Source: Tetraselmis striata (taxonomy: Eukaryota > Chlorophyta > Chlorodendrophyceae > Chlorodendrales > Chlorodendraceae). Taken from it: a stretch of DNA of 64,000 bases. The translations under genes and the position numbers were made by a program. Below are positions 30,021 through 41,328 of this stretch, one piece after another. The notes below the pieces were generated by a model, which saw only the letters and a program-made list of their open reading frames with translations, did not search any database and was not told the origin of the DNA. The stretch lies in NCBI GenBank assembly GCA_006384855.1, contig VCJN01000837.1, positions 1 through 64,000 on the forward strand, written 5' to 3'. How positions within the stretch are numbered: the first letter of the stretch is position 1; each line of letters begins with the position of its first letter.

Positions 30021-32181
30021 TCAGTCCTGGTGCTCCCGCGGGTCAGCGGCAGCGGGCGGCGCGGCATTCTGCTGTTGCTGCCCCTCCGCAGCCACCATCT
30101 CCTGGGCGGCGGCAAAGGCCGCCGCGTCCTCGGGGTTGAAGTTCCAGCCTGGCAGCAGCGACGCGAGGAAGCCGAGCACCAGCATCTGCAGCGCGGCGCC
30201 AGGGGGCACACCGCTGAGTCAGCGGATCCGCCGGGCTGTGCGCGTCACGAGAGTGATTACCCCATACAGTGCCGCACTGCATTTCCCCCTGCCTCTTGGG
30301 TTGAGCGGATAAAAAGGAGGAGGCGGTCCGAAATCGCCCGCAGTGTGAGCGAAACGATACCGGTAGCACCTCTGTTTCGTTACGAAATCTGAGGCGTCCG
30401 CCCTCCGTCCTCCTCCGTCCTCGCGTGCTGCATCTTCGTGAATGAACCGTCATACGTTCGGTATTCGCTCGTTTGATTTCACGGTACAGGTACGAGTACG
30501 GCTGGCTTCTGAATGGACGCGCGTGTATTCTAGCCCAGGCACGCTTGATGTCCGTCTGATACACCAAAATAACGCAGTACCGCAGCGCGTTTTTAGTGCT
30601 GAATCAGCGAGACGTGCCCGTTTTTATATTATATACAATACTCGAAGTATAAATGATGTAAAAAGGGGTAATTTTTCCTTTGCTGGCATTTTTGTCATCA
30701 CTGTAGTTTCTTTGAAATATATGAAATTTTGGTACCTGCTTCACGCGTTTATACTAATAATACAGATACTCCGCAACCCAAGAGGTAGGGGCACCTGCAC
30801 AAATCCCCGGCGCAGAGCGCCGCTGAGTGTTGCTATGTGTACTGATAAATGCGATGGTTCCACGATCGACGCTTGGGATCGCATACACGCTGCGCTACCA
30901 AGCAGTGCAACAAGCGTTCTTCAGCAGCTGCGATACAGTATATGTCATGGTATATATATGTCTGCTAGTCATGGTTGTGGTGTTGGTATTGTGGGGTGGC
31001 ACCCCTCGTAGAGCTGGCCCGGGGCGGGTTGGCGGTGAGGCGGGGCGCTCGCCTGGAGCTCGCGCAGAAGGCCTGTGCGCGGCGCGGGGTTGTTGCCGCC
31101 CACCATCGCCTGGACCATGCGCCTCATGGGCACCAGCGCGGTCAGGTAGAGCAGCAGGCCGCCGATGACCAGCATGAAGAACCTCGAGGCGGAGCAGTGC
31201 TGCAGCGTCACAGGGGGTGGCGTCAGTGCCGGCGCACACTTGTGGAACGCCAATTGTGCAATGTGCGTGCGCTTCACGTGCGTGCGGCATCATCGGTTTT
31301 TGCACCCCCCCCCCCCCCCCGGCTGCGCGCATGTGCAGATAGGAAATCAATAAAAAGTCAAACTTATCAGAGCAAGCGGCCAATATTGAGGAAGTGCTCC
31401 TCAACGACCGGCTACTGTTTTGTTCCCGAAGGCGGTCAAATGGTACGGTAAGTGCCCCCCCCCCCCCCCCCCCCACCACCACCACCACCACACTCTTTCA
31501 GTCCTGCCAGGGGAGGTGCTGTGGGGGAGGAAAGGGGGCACAGAGGGCCGAGTGAGAGTTGGGGCAGTCACCTGGTAGAGGATAAGCGCAAAGACGCCGA
31601 CCTGCAGCAGGAGCCGCACGTTGAGCCGGATGAGGCGCACCCGCACCCGCATTTGCGCGAGCCCGCCGCCGCCGCCCTCCGCGCCCACTGCCGCCGCCAC
31701 CGCCGCGGCGTCGCCCGCATCCGCGCCACGCCCAGGAGGTGCCTCGGGCTGCTGCGCTGCCGGCGGGGGCAGGGGTGGCTGCGGCGCGGGGGCGGTCGGG
31801 GGGTATGCCCAGCCTGGGGCCGGGGGCCCGTGCGGCGGAGGGGGCGCGCTGCCGTCGGCGCCGGGCGGTGGCGGGTAGGGGAAGGGGTAGGGGAAGGGCA
31901 TGCTGTAGGGGGAGATGGCCACCGGCATGGCGCCGTAGGGGAAGGGGTATGGCTGCGCTTGAGGCTGGTTGCTGCTGCTGCCCGCGCCGCTCGCTTGTGC
32001 CTGCGTGGATTGAGACATCAAAAGAGATGTCAGCTGCCCGCTGAGCCACCTGGAGTTTGTGCTGTGCTGTGCTGTGTATACACACAGAGGAATCTGTACA
32101 TCAACGTGCACGCAGGGCCGCAAGAACTTGCACTGCGTTCCCAGGGGGGGGGGGGGGGGGGGCGGCATAGACTTGTACTGA

Positions 32182-32250
<69 letters not shown>

Positions 32251-33958
32251 GGGGGGGGGGGGGGGGGGGGGGTAACCTCGGTGTGTGTGTGTGTGTGTGT
32301 GTGTGTGTTGTATGTTTACCCCTCCCCCCTTCTCTCTCCATAGATGTAGGTACCACGCGCCGGCTTCGCGATATGTCGTTATTTCTGAAAGAAAATAACG
32401 GGGGGGGGGGGGGGGGGGGGGGGGCACCGTGTCCGGGGTGGGCGCTGCCCCAAAGGCCGCCAAGTTGGGCGGCAGCACGAATGGCATCGGCATGACGCCC
32501 GCGTCTGCGGCCGCCTGCCCGCCGGTGATGGCCGCCAGCGCCGCCTGGTACGCGGCCGCCATGACTGGGTTCATCATGTAGTACTGCGCCTGCGGGGAGT
32601 CCGCCGCAGTGGCCTGGCCGGTGTCACATTGGGGAGGGAGAGAGGTAGCATCGAGGAGGTCAACCGAGGCGCTGAAGAAGGGGCAGGCCATTGGGAGGCA
32701 GCATGTCAGCCAAGAACTACCGTCCATGGAGCGGAGTGTGGGCGCCCACCGTGCTGGCGCTCGTCTGGCCTGCAGACTCCGCCGCCAGCGCCTGGGCAGG
32801 CCGGCTTGCGCTGGTGGCCCCGGGGGCCGGCACCACGGGCGCGGAGGTTGGTGCCTGGCTGGCCTGGGATGGCGGCGCTGGGCTGGCGGTCCTGTGCGCT
32901 GCCTGAGCCTGCATTTCTGCGAGCTCTGCCTCCAAGCGGGCCTTCGCCCGCCGCGCCTGCTCGTCGTGCATCGCCTGGTACGCCTCGCGCTGCAGCTCCC
33001 GCATGTTGGCCGCCGTTGGGGGGATGTTCCGCTCTAAGGCTGCGTGCTCCGCCGCGATGAGAGCGGCCACCGGGGAGATCCCATTGTCCGGCAGAGGCGG
33101 GAGGGTCTCCTGCGCGGGCTGTGGCGGCGTGGGTGCTGGTGGCGTGCCGGAGGCCACGGGCTGCGGCTTTATGACGAGGTGCATAGTGTGCGGCGCGTCC
33201 GGGTCCACCTGCTGCTCAGCAACACGCACCCACAGCTCGGCGTTAGCGTCCCAGGCAGGCCGGCTAGCAGGGGACTAGGCACGGGGCAGCGGGCGGCTGG
33301 GAAGCGGGCTCACAGTCTTCAGGATATCCGACAGCAGCATGGCGCCATCTTTCAGCACCCGGCCTGCATAGATGAGCTTCGCAGCCAGTGCAAAGATAGG
33401 GGAGGTCAGCTGGCGCTGGAAAAGGGCAGGGGTTTCCCAGGCATAGCGGATGTGCGGGCAGAGCCAGGGTGCCGGGGTGGGGGGGGGGGGGGGGGGGGGG
33501 GATATTTAACAGGAGGTGCATGGAGGGGGCGGAGCAGCAGGAGGTGCATGGAGGAGGAGAGGGGGCATGAAGTTTCTAGAAGCAACCAGAAGAGCTTAGG
33601 CAGGGGTGCTCCCCTTACAGCACAGGCTGCGTAAGACGCGCGGGCGGGTGCAGAGCGGCGAAAGGTGCTTGGAACGGCGAGTGTTCGGAGCGGCAGTGTG
33701 CGGAGGGCGCGGGTGGGAACGGGCCCCCGGGGGGGGGGGGGGGAGGAGCGGGGCAATGGGAAGGGTAGCCCAGTCGCGTCGACTGACCGTTTGTTCCTCT
33801 GGACGCGGGCTGCCCTCGTACGCCGCCTGCAATGCCTCCTTCAACGCTAACACGCTGGCGGCTCGCGGCTGCCGCAGCCGGAAGTCGCCTGCCGACACGC
33901 GAGACGCGTTCTTGATCACCAGCTCCACGCCACCCGCGCCGCCCGCGCCCGTCTCCAT
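30021..33958 (-). CDS. HERPUD-like ER membrane protein (ubiquitin-like domain, ER-associated degradation)
   Basis: Seven exons: 33,958-33,788, 33,376-33,314, 33,208-32,750, 32,613-32,428, 32,000-31,572, 31,199-31,053 and 30,185-30,021, all phase 0, about 539 residues. Residues ~10-95 form a ubiquitin-like domain spread over exons 1-3 (VELVIKNASRVSAGDFRLRQ, LIYAGRVLKDGAMLLSDILK, HTMHLVIKP), as in HERPUD1/2. A Gln/Ala/Pro-rich linker follows with PYPFPYGAMPV and YYMMNPVMAAAYQAAL. Two hydrophobic segments (VRLLLQVGVFALILY; FFMLVIGGLLLYLTALVP) form the membrane hairpin. The C-terminus LGFLASLLPGWNFNPE matches the conserved HERPUD tail. The family acts in the ER membrane with the HRD1 ubiquitin ligase. 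The intron 6 donor appears to be GC (CAG/GCGAGC). The introns carry (TG)n and G/C runs. The start is the ATG before ETGAGGAGG. Confidence 0.82.
32182..32308. repeat. (TG)n microsatellites flanking a G-run, in HERPUD-like intron 4
   Basis: About 33 TG units at 32,182-32,246, a T4G22-type tract at 32,247-32,272, then about 14 more TG units at 32,281-32,308. Another long G-run follows at 32,400-32,424, next to the donor on the minus strand. Confidence 0.95.
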
Positions 33959-34700
33959 CGCCCCCACGCGGCCGCCTGCCCCGCCTCCTCGCGGTGTGAC
34001 ACGGCCCGCCCGTCGGCCGCTGGTGCTATCTTCGTCTACCGATATCCCGGCGGGCACTGTGGCGGCCGTGCGAAGCTGTGCCAGGTGAGTGAGTGCCTGG
34101 GGTGAGTAGCACGGCTAACGGTACGAAGTAAGGATTAGCAGTTAAAGAGGCAGTACTGGGAGTAGAGAACCACCTTCGCAGCAGCCGCGCACGACTTGCC
34201 GGGTGAAAAGAAAGCACGGCCAAAGTTCGCCGCAGTCTAGCCTGTTCACCTCAGCTCCCAGCACGCAATGTCTACTACCGGTCCACAGAGCTCCCCGTGC
34301 CAGACCCGAGTCAGGTGGCGTGACAGGGTCGCAGGTCAGCCGGGCGGGCCGGCGGAGCCGTGTCTCGTGTGCCACGTGCTGCTGCGCTCCGCTGTGAATC
34401 TTGCGAGGTGCGCCGTCCTGGTGTGAATTACAAAAAAGGCCAGGAACAAGGTAGGGAAATCCACGAACGACCGCTAACTAAAAAATAATAAAAGCAGTAC
34501 CTGTACAGGTCCTACAATAGCAAAAAAAAAATCAACAGCAGCAGTGTACGGTACCAGCCACCGACGCGCGCGGCAGGCTACACGACATCAGCGGGCCGGC
34601 GCGGCGGGGCGTAGCGCCGGCAGCGGCTTGGACAGTTGCCGACGCGCTTTCAGTCGCTGGTGTCGCCGCGTGCGCCGCGTGGGCGCCGAGGATTGACGCC
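33959..34700. promoter_or_regulatory. Region upstream of the HERPUD-like gene
   Basis: The first ~100 bp upstream (to 34,080) are GC-rich and could be 5'UTR. The frame continues open upstream without an ATG, ending in a GTG. From 34,430 on there are A-runs (34,430-34,440, 34,519-34,530). No ERSE-type element was identified with confidence, and nothing else is seen. Confidence 0.25.
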
Positions 34701-37700
34701 GCAGCCAGGTCGCTCCAACCCGCCCGCGTCAGGCACCACCCGGCCGACGTGTTGGCTTTCACTGAGGTTCGCCGCCGCGTGGCTAGCCAAGGCGCGCGCC
34801 GTGCTGGCCGAGCGGCACCGCCGTCGGGGGGCGCGCCGCGCCGGTGGAGCTGGACAATCGTCAGTGCTGCCGTCGCCAGCATTGCCGTCCGTCGCTGCGT
34901 TCCGGGGCGTCGCAGCGCCCCCGGTTGTTGCCTCCAAGGTCGCCTGCCCGGGTGGTTCAACCGGCTCTTCGCCTCTGCTAGGCTCGTGGCACCTGTCAAA
35001 AAGCTAGGCGAGGGGAGGGCCCCGGACGTGCGGCATGTGGCAGTCGGGGAGGCGGAGCGGCGCGCAGCGGAGCGGGCAGTGGTGGACAGCATGAAGGAGG
35101 CATACGTGTCAGTGCTCACTCCATCTCAGCTTGGCGTTGGCATTCCCGCGGGCGACTCTGTGCTCATCCACGGCGTCCGGCTCATCGCCGAGAAGCTTGG
35201 CCCACGTGCCGTCATCGTCCACACAGACCTTCGCAACGCTTACAACGAGGCATGGCGCCGCACCATCATCCAACGCCACATCGATTGCTCTCCACTACAC
35301 CCTGTCATCCCTGCGTTCCTAGCCTCCCTCTCCACGGATTCGTATCTGGTCGTGGACGACCGGTCCGCCCCTCTGCGGTCGGAGGACGGCGTGCAACAGG
35401 GCGCACCTTTGGCCACGACTTCCTTTTGCGTCGCGATTCACCCCGAGGTGCCGCAGTGTGATACCACGTTGGAGGTCAATGACGAGGCGGCGCGCTTCAA
35501 CGCCGACGATGGATTTTTAGTGGGCCTTCCGGAGCACGTTTGGCCGGCTCTTCACGCCTTCCGCACGTCCATCAAGGCGTCCGTGGGGCTTGAGGTGCGC
35601 TTCGACAAGATGCAGGCGTACAACGCAGACATGGAGGCCGCGCGGCGTGAGGCTCCGGCCGACATCGAGTGGCCCGAGCTAGATGGCCATCACGGCATCG
35701 CGGTCCTCAACGTGCCGCTCGGATCGCCAGAGTATGTGCAGGCGTACATGCGCGGCAAGGCGGAGGAGCTACGAGAGGAGGTGGACGCTAGCCTGAGCAA
35801 GCTCCTGTCTGCCAAGCCCATCCGTCGGTACACCCACGCCTTGCATCACCACGCATGGGCCCTGCTCAAGCATTGCATGCAACACAAGGCGGGGTATTGG
35901 CTCCGCAATTGACTTCCGTCCGAGGTGGAGGCCTTTGCGGAGGCGGTGGATGCCACCATCCTCGCGGCGGGCGAACGGGTGCTAGGGGTCTCCTTTGATC
36001 CCTCCACGTACGGCACCGACACCAATCCGGTGGTCACCGACTTCTTGGCGGAGCTTTTGCACGACCCCGACCCCATGGCAGCGGAGGTGGCTACCTTGAG
36101 CGAGAATGCAGTGGCCAGGAAGCGCAGCAGGCTTCACCTCCCCACTCGGTTGAAGGGAGCTGGCATCCAACGCATGGCTACCGTTCGTGATGCCGCCTTC
36201 ATCGGCTGCATGAATGCCATCCTCCCAAGGTTCTTGACTAGGAACTCCGGCACCAACACCCCCACCCCTGGTTTCTTCGACCCACAGCTCGGGTCCGTAC
36301 TTGGCCGAGGCAGCTTCAACGCAACTTCTTCCGCCCGCCAGTATGACCACTTCCTCAACGATGCTCATGGGTCGGACTGCTACGCCGCGGAGATGCGCTA
36401 GGCGTGGGGCCGCCTCCAAGCGGCTACTGCTGGCCATCTCGGCGACGCATATGCGCGCGTGATGGAGCGGGGTGGAGGCTGCGTCGGGCTCGCAAAAGGA
36501 GCTGACGGCATTTCTAGACCATGCCAACAACTCTCGGCTTCGAAATGAGGTGTGCGCTCTCCCTGCCACATGTAGGGAACGGATCATGTTCAACCAGCTC
36601 GACGCGGCGTCAGGCATGTGGACAGTGGCCATCCCCACCGCGCGGACAGCCATGACTCCGCATGAACTGCGGGAGGTCGCTGCCGGGTACTTCCTTCTGC
36701 CTAGTCCGTGCTTGGCCCCGGTGGTTGGGAGCCAGATAATTCTGCCCTCGACGGAGCACAACTCCGCCACTGTTGACCTATACGGCGACGCGCTCATGAA
36801 CCTCCCGGCGCATGGAGACGCTCACTGGCGTGTACAGCACGACGCTATCGCAGATGCCTTCCGCGATCACTGTATGTGTTCACGACCTAGGTATCGCGGT
36901 ACGGCGGGAGGTGGATGACTTGTTCCGGCAGGCATTGCCTCTCGGCAACACCGTACCCATGGATGAACTCAAGGACCTAGTGCCGGACGCAGAGCTCTCC
37001 CTTCCGGCGTTCAACGTCGTGACCGGGAGCTATGATCCCCGGAGCTTGAAGTCCACGCTTGTAAGCGACCGCGGGCAATCCTGGTGCTTCAACACTAAGA
37101 TGCCGATGTGCGGCACTTTGCGTGCCACCCTCACCGCACAGACGCCAGAGATCTACGCCGGGAGACTGTCTCAGTTCGCGGATTTCTGCCACGACTCATC
37201 CGAGATCATCAGCCCGCTGGACGCGACCACTGCTCTTGGCCTCGTCCGGTACGTTGCTTGGTTTGGTGAGCGGGAGCACATTGGGGCTAAGTCGTTACAG
37301 TCATGCTACATGTCAGCAATCAACACGTTCTTTGAGCTATACACAACCTGCAACCGATCGCCACGGACAGCCTGAGCCTTGCCGCAGCTCGTCACGGCTA
37401 TAATGCTAAGGCAACGCCGTCTTGAGGCTGCCCCTTTGCGAGTCCCTCTGCCTGCTTATGTCGCTTACAACTTCGTCGAGCGTGCATCGTTGATTGTGCC
37501 TGCTCCCTATCCCGAGTACCAGTACGACTTCCGAGCTCTCATGGCCTCGGTTGTCAACTTCATGTTCTTTGCCATGGGATTTAGTGGCGTGTCTTGCCGA
37601 ATGCGGGAAGTGCATGTCGACGACAACAACATTACCCTGCTAGTGTACCGCGAGAAAGGCCGCGCCGGTCGACGCCGCCCCGACGACCTGCGCGTACTGA

Positions 37701-38160
37701 TGCTTTCAGTGTCGGAGCACCCCCGCATTGCGCGTCCCATGCACCACTTCATCGACCACGTACACTCTGCCCCTAGCCCATGTTGCCTTGGCCGAAACAA
37801 ACTTCTGGGCGGTCACCCCGAGCGAGCACTCCAAGTCTCGGACTGCCGCCACAATGTCGGACTGGCTCTCTGCGGCCGTTCGTCCCATCGGTGCTGCCCC
37901 CCCCCCCCCCCCCCCCCTGGCCGACACTTCCCGGAGCTCACACATCCTTCGCAAAGGAGCAGCATCTGCCCCTAACGCCAGCATCGGCACTCCACTGTCC
38001 CACATTTGCTGCCAAGGCGGCTGAGCCACTAACTCCGACCGACATCGTTCTGGACTATATTGACCCGACGTTCTTCCTTCGCCCGGCGCGTGGTTCTTCT
38101 TCGGTCACATCGCGCCCCTGCTGCTCCGTCACTTTCTTGTCCAACAAGACTCCGTAGCGG
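34700..38160 (+). mobile_element. Reverse transcriptase plus tyrosine recombinase retroelement (DIRS/Ngaro-like type), broken
   Basis: The reverse transcriptase region lies at about 35,000-35,910: HTDLRNAYNEAW, GVQQGAPLATTSF and FNADDGFLVGL correspond to the conserved palm motifs. A middle region of unknown role covers about 35.9-36.9 kb. A tyrosine-recombinase region spans about 36.9-37.85 kb, with a core-binding part (YAGRLSQFADFC, SLQSCYMSAINTFFELY) and a catalytic-type block (MFFAMGFSGVSCRM). This order, and the absence of a DDE integrase or protease, fit YR retroelements. The element looks broken, with several interruptions. The long open RT part suggests moderate rather than great age. 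Terminal repeats were not identified. Confidence 0.65.
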
Positions 38161-38464
38161 TGGCCTTCCCGGTGCCCCCCTCATGACCTGGCGCTAACCC
38201 TTCTCCGTTTATCCACCGCTTTCTCCGTTCGCTCATGACCGGCAAAACCACACTCAATTTTGAAATGTTATAAACTTGTTTATGGGGTCACCTCCTTTCC
38301 CAAATTGCTTTTCCGGCTACCGTGTTGCACAACGGTCGTACGGGTTACTAGCTTAGGTACCTGTCGTAGCGCCTTTTTGGGTGTAGCACGAGTAGACATA
38401 CATAGAAGCAGCCATAACAATTGAGCCTGCCATCTTCCAGTTTCGCTGAGTTACATCACGCAGC

Positions 38465-38499
<35 letters not shown>

Positions 38500-39800
38500 C
38501 CCCCGTGGCTCCGTTTTGCCTCAACGCTTTCACCGTGACCTTCCTGCCAATTTTGACTCTTGTACATGTAAACACGCCTTCGTGACCTTTTGGCAGAACC
38601 AGACTCAACTTTGGATGAGAATGTGTTTAGTACGTCCTACATCAATTGAGTGTGGCCCAGCCCCTCCAAAAAAGCTGTTGACACAGTAGCGCCGTGTAAC
38701 AATCAGCGCCGCACTGCATGCAGCTGCAGCAGCCGACAGCAGCAGCAGCAGTTTATTGTTGCGACCGAACTTTTACCACTACGACACTGTTTTTTTAAAT
38801 AAATATAGCAAAGGATTAGGCGTCCACTTTTATATATTGTGGTTTAGGAGACAATCCCCCCCCCCAGATTTGCCCCCCCCCAAGTCAGTTAGACCATCAC
38901 CCGATTCCTTGTTTAGGGCACTTGCGCACGCAAGAATGATGCAACTCCAACCATGCATGCTTATTTTATTGAGAGGGATGCTATAGTGCAATAATAATGG
39001 TAGTAGGGCAATGCAATGTGCAAAAATGGCACATGTGGCGTTGGGCCATGTGCAGAAGCCCTTCAGGGGGTCAAGATATTGGGTGGGGGAGGGTCTTTTG
39101 GCCCTTTTACTTACATGGACTTGGAGGGAATGTCTATGCCACCTAAATCTCCGCCCTGGGACGCTTCCTAGACACTCCGGTGGCCATGTTGGCCTTGTGT
39201 GCGGCTGCCTGCGCCGCATGCGTTGCAATGGCGGCCCTAGCCTGTGACATCCTGATCCTACTTCTGACAGGATACTTCACACCTCACCCCTGCACTTGTC
39301 ACACAACGGCAGGATAGTGCTGAAGGGAATGCCTTCTTCAACAGTGGCCTCTAAATCACCAACTAATAGCGACTACTGACGATGCGCCTCGGCGCCGTAA
39401 TAATAATAGTCGGGCCGAGTTGTTTTTATTTTATTACATCAAGCAGGGCCGATGAGTTGTTTTTACATCAGTGCTTTAACATTGGCGCACTATAAACAGA
39501 ACTAATAACAGCAACTAAGGATCATCGAAGGTTGCCAGCAAGAAAGCCTGCTGAAATAACCAAGGTCAAGGAGGACGGGGCTGCCAGGGGGCCAAGAACC
39601 ACGACGTCGCCAAGCTGCCAGGGACCAAATGGTCACGGGAAGCACCGGCCGAGTTGTGCAGTTGCTCCAGGATCAAACTATAATAAATAACATCGCCACG
39701 TGACGGGCTTGTCGGTCGGGGCAAAACGGGGTCGACACGTCCGCGAGGTCGAGGCGGCCCAGCAAGGCCCCTCGCGTCAGCCTGCCGGTAGGCTAGCGGC
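38161..39800. other. Intergenic region between the retroelement and the MYND gene
   Basis: No convincing gene. The longest homopolymer of the window, C32, is at 38,467-38,498. CAGCAG repeats lie at 38,718-38,752. Two more short C-runs lie at 38,855-38,881. The segment 39,400-39,700 is probably the promoter and 5' leader of the next gene, with an AT-rich patch at 39,425-39,500. Confidence 0.4.
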
Positions 39801-39803
39801 GCT

Positions 39804-40994
39804 ATGCCACACCGCCCCTCCGCGAGGGCGACCGCCTCGGAAGCCGATGCCTGGCGGGAGAAGGCGCGGGAGCGGTCGATAGCCGGCGCCGACGCGCTGG
39901 CTCAACTCGCCGCCTGCTACCGCACCGGCCGCGGCGGCGTGGCACTCAACCCTCGCCGGGCGGCGGAACTCTACAAGGAGTCGGCTGAGCGCGGCAGCGC
40001 GGAGGGTGCCTGCGTTTACGGCACGCTGCTCATGACTGGCGTGCCCGGTGTTGGGCAGAGCTTCGTGGAGGTGCGCGCAGCTCCTTCCTCGCCGTGCCTG
40101 CTGCCCGACTCTTCGTTAGTGTGGACTCGAAAAGCGTCACTCGAAGCTGTGTTTTCGGATCAGCCGTGACCCCCCCCCCCCCCCCCCCCCCTCCCCCCCC
40201 CCTTCCGCCCGCCTCTTCTTCCCCGCTCGCGCTCTTTGCCTCTCGCTGATGCATCAGGGCCGCCGCTGGCTGGAGAAGGCCGCAGGGACCGACCAGCACC
40301 TCGCTATTTATAAACTGGGCTGCATGCACCTGAACGGTGACGGTGGCGAAGCCGACGTCACGAAGGCGCGCGAGCTTTTTGAGCGCGCTATGGAGCTGGG
40401 CTCTGTGGGGGCGACCATTGCGCTGTCCTCCATGTACCGGGACGGCTTGGGCGTGGAGCGCGACCAGCAGGAGGCGGACCGGCTGTTGAGTAAGGCGGAG
40501 GCCGCGCGTAGCGAAAAGGCACGGGGGGAGCAGGAGCGGGCGCGTGACGGACACGGGGTTACGGGGTGCAGCCTGTGCGGGAAGGGGCCGCCCTATCGCG
40601 AGCAGCTGAAGCTCTGCGCAAAATGCCGCGGGGCCAAGTACTGCTCCAGGGAGTGCCAGACGGTGGGTCCTGCCATTACTCACCATGCTCAGCGAGATCA
40701 GTTGTCATCCAGTAGGGCATTGATGTAAGGCCGGCTAGCCCAATGGATTCGCCGGGCCAGTGGGCACTGGGGGATCTTACCAGCCACTAGCGAGGCGGTG
40801 GAGTGATGCCCATGTCGTGGGGGGGCACGAGAGGCTGACAGTGGCGACCCCCCCCCCCCCCCCCCCCGCCTGTCCGATGTGGGGCCAATGCACAGGCGCA
40901 CTGGAAGGCAGGCCACAAGGAGCAGTGCAAACTGCAGGATGCCAACAGCGTGCCGCAGGAGCCCGGTCAAGGGATCAAACATTCCGAGTGGTGA
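39804..40994 (+). CDS. Sel1-repeat protein with C-terminal MYND zinc finger
   Basis: Three exons: 39,804-40,070, 40,258-40,662 and 40,896-40,994, all phase 0, 256 residues. Residues ~25-160 hold Sel1/TPR-like repeats of the A-x2-LG-x-Y-x3-G-x-GV type: ALAQLAACYRTGRGGV, AEGACVYGTLLMTGVPG, LAIYKLGCMHLNGDGG, ATIALSSMYRDGLGVE. A MYND finger ends the protein: CSLCGKG, CAKCRGAKYCSREC, then across the last intron AHWKAGHKEQC, giving the expected C-x2-C, C-x2-C, C-x3-C, H-x3-C set. Sel1 repeats and MYND fingers both mediate protein contacts, so it is probably an adaptor; the partner is unknown. Intron 1 contains a C-rich run (40,171-40,202) and intron 2 another (40,852-40,867). It converges with RPN5. 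Confidence 0.85.
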
Positions 40995-41134
40995 TGCTGC
41001 CAGGGTGTGTGTAGCCCCCCCCAGGCGGATCGGTCATGCCTACAGGGCTCTTTCCTTGGGGGGCGCATGTTCACATGCTGAACCAGAGCACTGAATTATG
41101 CGCCAAAATAAGCAAGCACACAAGCAGGTAGGTC

Positions 41135-41139
41135 TGTAA
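41135..41139 (+). terminator. Putative UGUAA poly(A) signal of the Sel1-MYND gene
   Basis: TGTAA, the usual green-algal polyadenylation signal, 141 bp after the stop codon. Position and strand fit, but it is a short motif. Confidence 0.4.
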
Positions 41140-41280
41140 CAGAGATTCGTGGCATCGAGGATGACGAGAGCCATGGCACCGTCTTCCCACAAAAGATAGG
41201 ACACATAACACAACATAAAAGGCACATAACAGTGCGACCTCGAGAATTATGCGCATGAAAGTCCGCACGTGTAATCATCA

Positions 41281-41285
41281 TTACA
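41281..41285 (-). terminator. Putative UGUAA poly(A) signal of RPN5
   Basis: Minus-strand TGTAA 44 bp beyond the RPN5 stop, in the 335-bp convergent gap shared with the MYND gene. Confidence 0.45.
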
Positions 41286-41328
41286 AGTGAAGCACCCCGT
41301 TAGCTCCCGCAGCCACCCCGGCGGCACT

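Noticed and set aside
32101-32500. ORFs with Cys/Val or His/Thr repeats
   Set aside because: Encoded by the TG microsatellite inside an intron of the HERPUD-like gene.
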